NCBI GenBank assembly: GCA_022497155.1
Contig: MU385712.1
Span: 185,765 to 249,764 of the forward strand
Reading direction: 5' to 3'
Origin: Whalleya microplaca
Taxonomy: Eukaryota > Ascomycota > Sordariomycetes > Xylariales > Xylariaceae
DNA length: 64,000 nucleotides
Below are positions 43,917 to 55,600 of this stretch, piece by piece. Position 1 is the first letter of the stretch. Each line of letters opens with the position of its first letter. The translations under genes were made by a program, and so were the position numbers. The notes beneath the pieces are model-generated. The model ran no database searches and was not told where the DNA came from. It saw only the letters and a list, made by a program, of their open reading frames with translations.

Positions 43917-45359
43917 CTACTCCTTGCCCTGAACGCGCCGCGCCCAATCATCGCCCACGCGTAGGCTGTCCACCACAACCACGCCTCTGCCGCGCCCGAC
44001 CCGTTCCTCCCGCTGCCACCACAGATCCTTTTTCTTCTTCTCCGATTCCTTCTTCGCCGGTTCCACCTCCGAGTCGCTGTCCGCGAGACCGCCATGGCCA
44101 CCGTCGGCCCCAACCACCAGGATGACATCGTACTTGAGCCATGTTTGCAGCTGGTTAATTACACTTCCCTCGGTGCCAGCCAGAGACTCCTGGAGATAGA
44201 CGACCTCGGGCTGCAGGTGGCGGAGGATGTGCACGTGGCCGCTGGCCGACGTAAAGGGGAGCACCATCGTCTCCTTCTCCACCAGCGTGAGCGCCTGCGA
44301 GTAGACCGCATTGAAAGCCGTATTGGCCGAGTTCGATCTTTCGTTCACAAATTAGCCCACTTGCATAGCGATTGTGTGTTGTGCTTTACTTACAGCAGAC
44401 TCTTCGTCTCGTCTCCGGGCGTTTGTACCTGGTCATGTCCGATGTTTGAGAATGATGAACTCAGTGAGGCTGGAGGTAGGTTACTTGCTGGTGTGTCGAG
44501 GGCCGAGTCCTTGAGACCCGGTGCATAGATCAAGACGAACAGCTTGATCTTGGAGAAGTCCGTGTTCCGAGGTATGTGGGAGAGGATCGACTAGACACAC
44601 GAGGGTCAGCAAGCGAGACAACACAACGCAATACAACATAATAGAAGCCTTGTACAATGTACAATGTACAATGTAAAATGTAAAATGAAACGTAGAATAT
44701 AAAACGAGGGGTGGTCATACGGCATGCTCGTGGAAGCCCTCGGTATCGAATTCGCCCATGTTGGCATCCGCCGACACGATGACGGCGACGGTCCTTCGAC
44801 GTTTGTTGTTGGGATCTCGCGGGGGAAGCGGCGGTGTCTGTTGGTCTCTCCGAGCCTCGGCCTCCTCCGACCAGGTTTCATGATCAGCATAAGCGGTCTT
44901 GTCCTCCTCGCGTATAGCGGACAGGGCACCAGTGACCATCCCCGTCACACTTGTTGCCACGGCCCTGCTCGCATTGGAGAAGAACTGCTGGGGGCTGGGG
45001 GTCCTCCGCATGGCACCCGACATCTGCGAGCCCCATCCCGCGGAGAGGCCACTGGCCTCGGGGTGTACATCACCAATGCCGTAGCTTACATCTTCGGATC
45101 GGACGGAGGGGTCTTTGCCGGTGATGGCGGCATTAGGATACGTATCTCTGCTTGCGCCGTACGGGGGGTTCTCGCCGTAGTCGGCATTCTCGTAGTCGAG
45201 GCCGGCGGGCTCGAGGTCGCTCTCCTCGTCCTCGTGCTTGTTCCGCTGACTCCAGGCCCAGGCGGCCACGCCGACGGTGGCGACGGTGACGGTGACGACC
45301 AGGGGAACCCAGTGGCTCCAGACGCCGCGGCGCGATCTCGACGATTCGTGCGACGACAT
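43917..45359 (-). CDS. PEX22-like peroxisome biogenesis protein
   Basis: Three exons (45359-44721, 44590-44394, 44337-43917) with introns of 130 and 56 bp give 418 aa. The N-terminus has a membrane anchor (WVPLVVTVTVATVGVAAWAW, about residues 15-35) followed by RNKHEDEESD. A long disordered acidic region and the folded cytosolic domain follow: RRRTVAVIVSADANMGEFDT, SILSHIPRNTDFSKIKLFVL, IYAPGLKDSALD, AFNAVYSQALTLVEKETMVL, GHVHILRHLQPEVVYLQESL, then DVILVVGADGGHGGLADSDS and VGDDWARRVQGKE. This order matches the Pezizomycotina Peroxin-22-like family. In yeast, Pex22 anchors the ubiquitin-conjugating enzyme Pex4 at the peroxisome for receptor recycling. Assignment rests on remembered family pattern, so the role is inferred. 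Intron 1 contains a 7-bp minisatellite. Confidence 0.77.
44651..44687. repeat. 7-bp minisatellite in PEX22-like intron 1
   Basis: Three units of ACAATGT are followed by two of AAAATGT. The tract is wholly inside the 130-bp first intron and could vary in length between strains. Confidence 0.85.
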
Positions 45360-46347
45360 TTATTCAGGCAGGATCATTGCAAAGTCGCAACGCAACGCAA
45401 CGTCCGCCTGGCACTTGCGTAAGGGACGTAAGGAGCTGTAGGGAATAGAACTAAGGCGAGATAAGAGAATTTGATAGCAAGGTTGGTTGTAGCTGGAGTG
45501 CTTGGGTTCGTGCTTTTCGTGCTCCGTACATACAAAATCTGCACGTAATTTTGGGATCGTGGGGACTCGATAATTATTGCTCGGATACCTAGGTAAACCG
45601 TAAACCTGCTACGGGGTTCGCATACGTAGCAGGCAATGGGCAATGGCTTTCCTTGTCTGCTTGTGTTCGAAATTAAGCGGGCTGGGCAGCTATTCTGGGG
45701 CTGGCTGGGCTGGCTGGGCTGGCTGGACTATCTTCAGCGGCACCAGCGCAGCAACATCGTCAGCTTGCGGTCAGGGCCAGGATTGGGGAATCCGCTTTTT
45801 GAGGTGGCTGGTCGAGAGTGGATGCCGTCGATGTTGATCCTCGGCAGCTGTGAACCGCTGCACACCACTGCGCGACAATTGGCAGGCGACGTGATTTGTT
45901 TTGATTGGTTGCCCGGGGCAAACCCACGCCGACTACGCCGACCACACCGGCCACACCGAGGCCCGGGCAGGCAGGGGAAGGCTCACCTTGCGATTTTGCT
46001 TATGTAATTGGATACTCACCGAGCATCCCACTTTCTGCTCCTTATCGATAACCGGTTTTCTGTGTGTAGATCCGTGGAAAGCTGCACTCATCTGCAAGTG
46101 TGACTCTTCTATTATGGAAGACTCATGATATAACTGACTACGCAAACACTTCGAGATCCTCTGTATTTTCTTAAAACCTGCAAGCCCATACGACCCTGAG
46201 CGATCATTACGGCATACTTTACAAAACCGGTCACATTAGCAGAAGACAACGCAACCAAGTACCTACATACATACTACCTCTCACATTAAATACGCGGGCG
46301 GCTCATCTCATCAACCCCTCCAACCCACCTTCGCTGGGCTTCTCACG
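45360..46347. other. divergent promoter region of PEX22-like and GCD1 genes
   Basis: A 988-bp spacer lies between divergent genes. It holds a 9-bp repeat (CTGGGCTGG x3) at 45699-45726 and GCCGACCACACCGGCCACACC near 45930-45955. No gene is supported. Confidence 0.6.
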
Positions 46348-48547
46348 ATGCCCCACGCGATCTCTATGCCCGCCACGGGCCTGCAAGCTCTCATCCTCTG
46401 CGGGCCCGGATCGTCCTTTCCGACCTTTACGTCAAATCCGGATGAGAATCCGAAAGCCTTACTGCCCATCGCGAATCGGCCAATGGTCTGGTATCCCATT
46501 GACTTCTGCTATCGTACCGGAATCACACGTAAGGATACCCTCGTTGCTATTTCGAGATTCAAGAATGAGATGGTCCGAATGAGCCTTCAAAAGTTTGTGA
46601 GGCTTGAAAGAACTTTACTCAAAATATCTCCCGAAACGCTTGCCCCCCCCCCTCGCCCCTGAGCCTTAAATCCCATATATAACCTCACTATTCTAATAAC
46701 ATCTGTGTCTTGTACCTACATGTTTGGAGTAGCTCAGCCTTATCACCCCTTACACCGCACACTCTTACCGCACGTGGTGTCGACTCGATCTTTATTTAGA
46801 CCATGCTAGACCTGAGACATTGTTGCGTTCTCATTCAGAATTTCTCTATATTTACCTACTTCATTCATCCTGGTACTGACGATAATAATAGAAATCACCC
46901 TTATTTGCCCTCCTTCGGCCGCAGATGCTATCACCACAGCGCTGAACACCAATCCATTCCTGACTGGTCTACCTCATCCACGTCCGGACCTTGTAGCACC
47001 CCGTGACCTGGATCAGAACACAGGTACCGCAGAGATACTTCGACTTCCCGAAGTTCGAGAAGTCGTTACTTCCGACTTTGTGGTTCTCCCCTGCGATCTA
47101 GTATGTGAGCTTGGGGGCGATAAGCTCTTGCAGGCATGGATGGTCAAGGCAGCAAGCCTGCCAGACCTATTGGGCGATGGCGAGCCTCCGTATGACAGCG
47201 GCGGCTTGGGAGTGTGGTATGAGACGAAAGCGTCCAATCCAGTGAAGGGCGAAGAAACGGATTTCATTGCAACCGCACCAATTCCTGCATCACCCACACC
47301 TACGTCGAAAGACTCGATATTGCCACACCTCTCCTATCTAACTTACTCCCTGCCAAAAGATTCGCTCAATGACATCACGGACGAGAAGAATGGGTTCCCG
47401 ATCCGCCATAGTTTACTACGCAGTCACCCCAGGCTCAGGATGTTAACTACACATCGAGACGCACACATTTATATCTTGCCTCAGTGGATCTTGAAATTCA
47501 TTCAACAGAATGAACGACTAGAAACGATTGGCGAAGATGTCATAGGATCGTGGGCTAAAGCCTACTGGCAGACAGGACTTAGCGAGAAGCTAGGAATGTC
47601 GAAGGTTCTTGAAGGCCGTATCGAGAGCTCAGAAGACGACGGATCTGCACATGGCGATGATGCCTTAGCGAACAGTGGTCTTATCTCGCCCCCTATGAAA
47701 CTACACGAGAGCCCCCCTCCTGCTGATTCAAGAAGAAGACAAAGCGACGGGCTGATAGCCAGGCCGAAGAAGTCTACCGTCCCGCCCATTCTAGCATACG
47801 TCCACCCCTCTAGTCCAGACGCCCCAGTGCTTCGTCGCGTAGACACGGCTCAGCTCCTCCTCGCCATATCATTACAGCTAGCAAAGCTACCCCCCATCGA
47901 AGAGACGGGAGTAGATGCAGCGTCCCCCTTTGCGCATTCAAGGAAGGTCGCGTACCCCGAGGGCGTCAAACCGCGGACAACGATCACTAGACAGGATTGC
48001 CTGATTGCCGATAATGTCATGGTGGAAGAAAAGACGTCGATCAAAGAGACCGTCGTTGGAGCCAACTGCCAAATTAAGGAGGGCGCCAAGCTGTTCCAGT
48101 GCCTCCTGATGGACGGCGTGGTGGTGGGCAAGGGCTGCAAACTAACTCGGTGCATCTTAGGCAAGAGGAGCGAGATTGGAGAGGGGTCGACTCTCACGGA
48201 CTGCGAGGTCCAGGAGAACCTGTTGGTGGAACCGAAGAGTAAGTGTCCAATTTCTGTTATCCCCATCCCAACCCAACCCATACCGACTCAAACGGCCAAG
48301 TCCGACCCGAAGGTGCCGGTGTCCGAGGTGCTTACCACCGGGGCGGTGTGTCTACATATGAATATGTATATGCGCGCTTAGAAAAAAAATCTCGAACTAA
48401 CAGTGTGATCTCTCCGCAGCCGAGGATAAGGATAGCAAACTTATGAGCTCGTCCGGGATGGAGGCCAGCGAGCAGGAGATGCAGGACGCGCTGCTGGACG
48501 AGGAGCTGGTGGAGGGCGGTGCAGGAGGCAGTGCCGTGTTGGAATAG
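46348..48547 (+). CDS. gcd1: translation initiation factor eIF2B subunit gamma (GCD1)
   Basis: Three exons (46348-46528, 46892-48238, 48420-48547) with introns of 363 and 181 bp give 551 aa. eIF2B-gamma pairs with epsilon to form the catalytic half of the guanine nucleotide exchange factor that recharges eIF2 with GTP, in the cytosol. The N-terminal nucleotidyltransferase-like fold starts GLQALILCGPGSSFPTF, then NPKALLPIANRPMVWYPIDF; splicing joins GIT to QITLICPPSAADAITTAL. VVLPCDLVCELGGDKLLQAW follows. The C-terminal left-handed beta-helix of hexapeptide repeats includes CLIADNVMVEEKTSIKETVV, GANCQIKEGAKLFQCLLMDG and GKRSEIGEGSTLTDC. An acidic Ser/Glu tail (SEQEMQDALLDEELVEGG) ends the protein. 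The canonical GGxGTR-like signature is replaced by GPGSSF, as expected for the catalytically inert gamma subunit. Intron 1 is unusually long. Confidence 0.94.
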
Positions 48548-49550
48548 AGTAGCAGCAGGCATACTAAGGTGAAATTAAGACGGGTTCGCGATCCGCTGCC
48601 TCGGTATCCAATGTCCATCTGTTGTCGCTCCGGCGGGGTTCACCCCGGGCGATCTATCTCTCCCTCTTCGCAATCACCTCCACCCAAGGTTATCGTGTGA
48701 ACCCATGTGCCCATGTATGTAGGCATGGGAATCGTACTTCTCGGGCCGCAAGTGAGGTTTGCATAAGCTATGGGGGCGAGGGTATTCCGCTCACCTGACC
48801 GCCTACCGGGGAAGGCTGTCATTGATGATGCAGGAGTAGGAACACGATCACGGGCACGAGCACGAGCATCACCACGGACAGCCCTGCTTTTTGATATATG
48901 TGGGAACCAAGCAGTTGTGCATATAGGCCGTATGCAGCTACGACATAGAATAAGCGCAACCAACCATGGCTCTGGGTCTATGTCCTTTTGCAACATGTGT
49001 GCTACGTGGTACGTCGTAGGGTATTGGGAACGGGAGAGCCGGCTGCTGCCGTATTCATTCATCGCGGGATATGCCTATAGGCACATGAGTGCGTTCATAT
49101 TCATGTGCGTGTGGTCTTTTAGGTACTGGGGTAGGTAAGCCTCAGTGTTATGCAGTTGTGATGCTTCAACTTTGTCAGGGGTGGGCAGTCTATGTAGGGT
49201 CTACGGGATCAAGTGATAGTATGTGTTGTAGTCGTATGATAAAGCTTCTATATCAGCCTTCAGGATACTGAGAGGATGTGCCTCCTGGGATCCCGTATGC
49301 CATTTTCGAGAGTTGGTGATATTAGTGATCTCCATAGGTATAAGCTGCAGTGAATGAATAAGGCGAGTTAGGTTCGATTCTTGACAGCGCTATACGTGGT
49401 GTCATTGCGAAATGAATGGATCCTCGTTAGATACCGACCCGCAAGGCTTTGAAGCCTCTCACTTCAGAGATACATAAGATATTTCAAATCTGAACAGAGT
49501 CCACTCATTTCCCTTCAGACTATGTATGTGTCACGATAATAGGGGTATTA
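48548..49550. other. 3' flank of gcd1 with weak membrane-segment frame
   Basis: No certain gene is seen. On the minus strand, 48959-48819 reads through two hydrophobic stretches (FYVVAAYGLYAQLLG and SVVMLVLVPVIVFLLLHHQ-stop), possibly the last exon of a small membrane protein. I could not find a convincing first exon. Confidence 0.4.
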
Positions 49551-49620
49551 AAGATCTCTTTTAAGCCTATGAATCTCGGAGCAATATTGCTCCGAGATTC
49601 ATAGGCTTAAAAGAGATCTT
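49551..49620. repeat. 70-bp perfect palindrome
   Basis: The left arm 49551-49585 and right arm 49586-49620 are exact reverse complements (35 bp each) with no spacer, centred on CAATATTG. The arm starts AAGATCTCTTTTAAGCCTAT. A second hairpin, AAGATCC-TTC-GGATCTT, follows at about 49631-49647 and shares the AAGATC motif. No gene is within 1 kb. It could be the folded ends of a transposon-derived sequence or a recent inverted duplication. Confidence 0.95.
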
Positions 49621-52600
49621 CCGTAACTAGAAGATCCTTCGGATCTTAGAGCTTTACACAATTTTACAAGAGTGATCACGGCAGCAGCTAAATGATCTTT
49701 GCACACACTGTAACTGTGATAGTATGGTTGTGTTAGCTCATCTGCATATATACATGCCAATGAGAATGTCACTGGCAACTGCTGTAGGATTAAGCTTTCA
49801 GATAGTCGAACGACATACTGTGTGGACTGCGCACAAGGGTACTACGTCTAGTTACAAGTATTTTCATTGCACGTGAGTTGTTTGTTAGTCCCGTAGATTA
49901 CACCTCCACGAGATGATGCGTATCCAGCTTCATGGGTCCGCGACTCTCCAGCCCGAACAGGGACTACCTATCCTATAGGAGGCCATGCATCGCTAATCTG
50001 CCTTTTCCTACGAAGTAAGTGCATCGTATGTTCAAGTATAAGAAGTAGGCACCCGTGCGTACATATGAGACCAAAGCTAGTGGTATCGTGTTAATATTAG
50101 AATTATCTTTTAATCGCTTAAATATGCTGTTTTTTTGTGGCGGTGATGGTAGTTCCCCTTGTGACCAAGTGCAGCGTGGTGCCATTGTCGGACAGTCCGA
50201 GTAACAAGAAGGACTCTTGGATCAACAAGGTTAGCTCTCACGTGCACCTGTTGGCTGAGATGGCAAGGTTGGTCTGCTCATATTTGTTTTCATGCACAGC
50301 ACATTGACCAAGGATGTAGCTAATAAGTGACCTTTCCGGGGACATCCTTCACCACTATCCCACAGTCTACCAATTACGGATATCGCTTCCTGTGATAATA
50401 GGGTTTCGGTCCCAATGTGGAGTTTTTCGGCATATAGGGCCGCTGTTGAATGTCCCCGGATACGCACTGAGCTAAGGACCACGGTTAAGGCTGCCGAGAT
50501 TTTAGGCTTTTATCATGTAGTTGACATACTAGATGAAAGGGTGACACGGCATGACGTTGCCAGTGTAGTGCCTATGGAAGTGTGTTTTTGGGGGGATTGG
50601 TATTTAGCTTAGGACCTTCATCAACCTGTTGTGTGATATCGTATTTTGCCACTGTGAGGGTGCCGTGATCCCACCCGTCTCTTCATCCTCTCACATATGC
50701 TTAGTGCAATTGTGATCTAGGGTCCCGTGGATTGGCCTAGAAAGGTATTCCAAAACTAGCAAACATGTATTTTCTTGATATGTCAGCTTGGTTCTCTTCT
50801 GACCTTCCAAGCTGCCAAGCTACCTAGATGTGAAGCAAAGAGGTAGCCCAGTGTTATTCATGTACATCTTAGGATAGCACCGAGTTCAGCGCTGATATAG
50901 TACCAAGCTAACATCACTGAACGTGACAGTACTGGACTGGCGTGTACCTAAGTTGCTGCCCAACCATAGACTCGGATAGCTGCGCCTCGGAGCCGATTGC
51001 TATTCGCTACCCGTGAAGTATCTCGGGTTGGTACTAGATCTTGATCAAAGTCCCACTGTGCAACGATGCACGGCAGACAGCCCCACGAAACGGTTAGATC
51101 TCTCTTGACAACATACAACGTCCTATGAACGGCTATGGGAGATGGCAATTATACAAGGACACTGAAACAGTAATAGCTGAATTATACCAATGGGAGTTGG
51201 AGTAGGGTTGCCACTATAGTTCAAAGGGGGCCAGCTAGTGTCTTGTTGCCTGATATCCAGTTGTCTTCCAATTATTAAGCTGATAGTAAACAAATTTACT
51301 TGGTCACCACAGTCTTGGATGTTCGACGACACTGGCTAATTGGTAAGCAAGTCTGCTACCGGTTTGGGGTTCATATTAAGGCCTAGCTTGAGACCCATTG
51401 TAAAAATAGAAGTACTGTATGATTCATATCGGAAGACAAGGTCAGCATCCGACAAAAATATGCAGACTTCAGTACTGACAGAAGAGTCGGAAGGGGGCTT
51501 AGAGGTTGCTGCTAGCGTTAGAACTTCGCAGCGGTTTATGCGGTGGGCATGGGGTCCTCCTTCGGCCGTAGACAGTGTTTATTAACTCGCAAGAGACAAT
51601 CTGAAATGTATTGAATAAATATGTTATCTGTTATGCATTCTACAGTGACATATACTGGTAGCAATCCGAGTACACAACTCATTTCAGAATGAAATTATGT
51701 TAGGAGAATGATGACTTCACAACACAGTAGCATATTTTCCAAAACTTATGTATCCAAACGCTTGTTTAACTATTACCTGGAATACTTTGCTGATCATATG
51801 TTCTACTAGCTAGAAGGCATTAGGACCTACGGACCTCATAATCAGTTATGCTGAGGGAAGATTAGAAAATATCGGCAGACATTGTAAGTCTACTGCACAT
51901 TGGCATGCTAGCGTTTTGACGATGGCTAGCCAGATGCCTCAATCACTAATCGATGGCGTCAAGAGTTGACGCCAGTCTATTTTCCATTTCTTCGAGCTGA
52001 TGTATTATGCACAAAGTAGGCCTCATCTGATCTCTGATCGGTGGATCTCATTAGGGGTTGCCACTGCGGAGCATGCATATAGATCATGCTCTCAAGAATT
52101 TTCAGCTTAGCGCCTTCGCTGTGAGTAGCCACTTACAGCAGAAAGTGCTGCAATGATTCTGCCACACGTGCAGCAGCTTATTTGTATAAGCGCCACATAA
52201 CGACATATCATTTATGCGGAGATTTATCCGCTCACGGCTCTTGATGCTGAATCCTGGGATCTCTACCAATCAAGATCGTCTGCCTGTCTATGTCGGGTTT
52301 TGTAACATCTACACAGGGTAGCCTCTTCAATGACGCTATCTGGTAAAAATTTCACGATACATAATAAATGTAGAATGATATATGTTAAGTCTTTGGGATT
52401 CTTGATAGGGGCGTAGTAAAAGATGAGGACTAATCTAGGCTCATCCAAAGACCATCTAGAGACACGACAACTCCCTCCAGCCAATTTTTTTATATCCCAG
52501 CCAAGTTATCCCTCTATCTGAGGAGGCGACCATATTGTGATTATACTCGATACCTCATTGAAACGTAACAGCTTCTGTGGGATAAATTGTCAGTGGTGAT

Positions 52601-55600
52601 AGGACAGCGCGTAAAGATTTTCAAACATACCGTGATGATATCTAATCAATGCCTCTGTTCAGAACCACATATAGGGCAGATTTCAGTTACATGGTTCTCG
52701 ACGTGTAGGTAACCCCCCAGCCTTTGGTCGGGCTCATTTGGGTTGTTGTTTCGACAATCAGCTTGTCTACAAGGAATGTCGTTTGTGTGGGATACATGTC
52801 GAGGCGTACACCAGTAGTACCACACTTCTCTAATACACATCGTAAGGCGGAAGACTAAATAAATTTGTATGTTGTGATAAGCCTTAGTTTTAACCTTAGA
52901 AGCAGAGATGTTGAGCTTGCGGTGATGACTCTCTGGATTTTAAAATGGGTGATGGCGATGTCTAGAGAATACATTTTATACTCCAAAGCCTTTGATATAG
53001 ATGCAAGAATACTGTTTATCCCACATCCATCATCTAGAGCCTTGCAAGGGTAATTAGCCAGCCTACAACACTTAACTCCTGTGGACATCAACTGTAAGTA
53101 TAAAACTGATCCAATCGCGGCACGAACCTGAATTAAAGGTGGCGGACGCATGCACGACACTCAATTAAGGTTGAGATGATATCCAGGGGTAATATATGGG
53201 AAGATGTTTACGGACTTGGCGCAGAGCGTACATCAAAAAGATCCGAGATTCAGAGTAATAACACTAGCTAACCAGTAAGAACATGCTCTTTGAAACTGGG
53301 GTGCAGTTCACATTGTATGGACTACTGCACATAATAGATGGCTTGCTTATAAGCTTTCGACTCAATAGGGTGCTTGAAATTATAAAGTGACGAAGTTATT
53401 TAACGTTAGTCACCTTGTTGTCACTAGCGAATAATTCAAGAAAACCTTTGAAGGGTATTCAAATCAAAGGATTCTGGGTGCCTATTTCATAATAGCTGCA
53501 GAGACAAGCACTTGTGGAAGTGGAAGCCTATGTGTATATTCAACAGTTTCTCATCGATGCTAAGAGTTGGGATATTGCATTCGTTTTATCAATCCACATA
53601 CGTATTTCCTCACAGTCGAGCGTTTTAACGTAAGTGTACGCTTAGCTTGATTAGATACGTTGGAACCCTGGATGAGAATGCCAAGAAAGGAGAATGTGAG
53701 CTTCCAAGGAATGAATTTGAGCTTGGGCTGGCTGGAATAGAGTATAGTAGCCACGGAAGCAAATAGAGGAAATATGATCCGGAATAATAGTCGAGAGGAA
53801 AATGTGGCAGATCTCTCAACATGTTGACGTAATTTATATTTCCCAACATGTCTCCTAATGTAGCTTTGATGCTTCACCTATCCCCTCGAAAGGCTACAAC
53901 ATGCATACACATTGTGTTGCCCAAGATATGAGCTGTCAACTGCCTCGTCTCAGTGACCATATGTTCCTGTGGCCGTGAAGCCGCCACCGTTGAGGCTGGT
54001 CGTCACCTTGGCCACTTCATGCACCTTGTCTAGCACCTGCATTTGCAGAGATTTCCGGATACTTGCAGCATAGAGACATGTCGCGATTGTGAGACGGCTA
54101 CAACAATAAAGCCCTCCACGACCTCTTTTAGTGATTATGCATATGTATATAGAAGCAAGAAGATAATCGAATCTCTGATTGCCCAAATATTTGAAATGTG
54201 AGTGTAGGATATTTTCAGCCTATTGCGTCCACATATGTAAAGATAGTATCTATTGGTATCATTGGGGAACATCGCGTGCTATGTGGCTTGTAAGCTCGCT
54301 GCAGAATACAGTTGACATTGTGCATGAGCAAGGCTTCAGATTTCATTAACCTATTAGATCTAACTTTGTTTGACACCCAATCGACTCCAGCTCAAAGTCA
54401 CACGAATGCAACCCCTAAACTAAACTAGTAATTAGCTTGTCAGAGAGCTCTCGTCACGGCTCATTGACAGACTTGGAAGGACATCTCGTGAATAGAAAAT
54501 AGACCTCTTGTCGGGGGTTTATATATACCGCACAACGTAGTGCTTGAATCTAAGCTGTGATTGGGACGGTTGAGCTGTATCAGGAGGGACATACGTGTTG
54601 GTTGGCCAACTGTATGTGTGAAATGTTTGCTTCGGTACTCAGGGTTTATGCTTGATATGTCCCTCAACGCTGGACGGCAACTACGGATGAGTGTGGGTTC
54701 AAAAGGGCCTGGTGATCCTATGGTCAGAGGCTCCCAAGATTGATCGAGTCTTAGTATGTCGTATGACGTGGGTTGAGCTATCTGAGAGCGCAGGCTGCGC
54801 AGAGGGCTGAGAGGACGACGTATAAGTAAAATATATCAGAATAACCATCAAGGTGTTCTTGATGATACGAGTAATCTGTCATCTTTTTAGACAGGGACAC
54901 ACAACGGTCGCGACAACGCGATTTAGGGAGAGAATAAGATTATATTCACCATTACAGTAGCATGAACCACCGCAAAAGGCTAGATCTGCCACCTATACTG
55001 ATACAATTGAGTGTGGGGTGTGAGGACTATACTGGCTGTCTTCAAAGGTTCTAGATGGAATGACTGTCTTCAAGAGTGGTCGCAAGCCACACAAGGTACG
55101 AAGCAAGGCATACCTTGAAGGTGGGTTACACTCTTTCGAGGTAGCCAGGCATCGAAATGACATGTCGCGCGACTAAAAGCGCCACGCAGCATGCAGAGCA
55201 CCCCAGTTACCCCTGGACAGTGCTAGAACAGTGACTAAGGCTGCCAAAGACTAGATGCCCTAGGTAATGCCGAAGGCAGCCATACATAAGTAGATTGTTT
55301 AGTGAGCAGACTTACCGATACATTGGTTAGTTGGTATCAACTAAGTTTGGCGCTCTTGTTGCTCTCGTTCCTCATCCACGAAGAGAGATTGGCCCTCCTA
55401 AATGGCAATCACACCACCCGTGTTGGGGTCTGTATGAATGAAGAAGTCGGATGGGCAGATCAACAGCTGTGACCAACCCGATTGCCTTGCCGTTCGGGTA
55501 GCAGGACCGATCATTTGAGACACCGGGTGGAATGTTGGCAAAACCGGCACCGGGTGTTATTCAACAACCGAGATAGGTAGATATGCGTCAGCCATTTGAA

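Noticed and set aside
44465..44500. Possible extra intron in PEX22-like exon 2 (GTAACC donor)
   Set aside because: Reading straight through keeps the frame and leads into TPGDETKSLL, whereas splicing breaks the frame.
44724..45422. 232-aa + strand open frame opposite PEX22-like exon 1
   Set aside because: It is an antisense shadow; the spliced minus strand gives a coherent family protein.
49370..49400. GGTTCGATTC, resembling a tRNA B-box
   Set aside because: No A-box or acceptor/anticodon stems can be folded around it.
53560..53877. Hydrophobic 105-aa and 74-aa minus-strand frames suggesting a membrane protein
   Set aside because: They overlap in two phases with no conserved motif, and hydrophobic runs are expected from T-rich antisense sequence.
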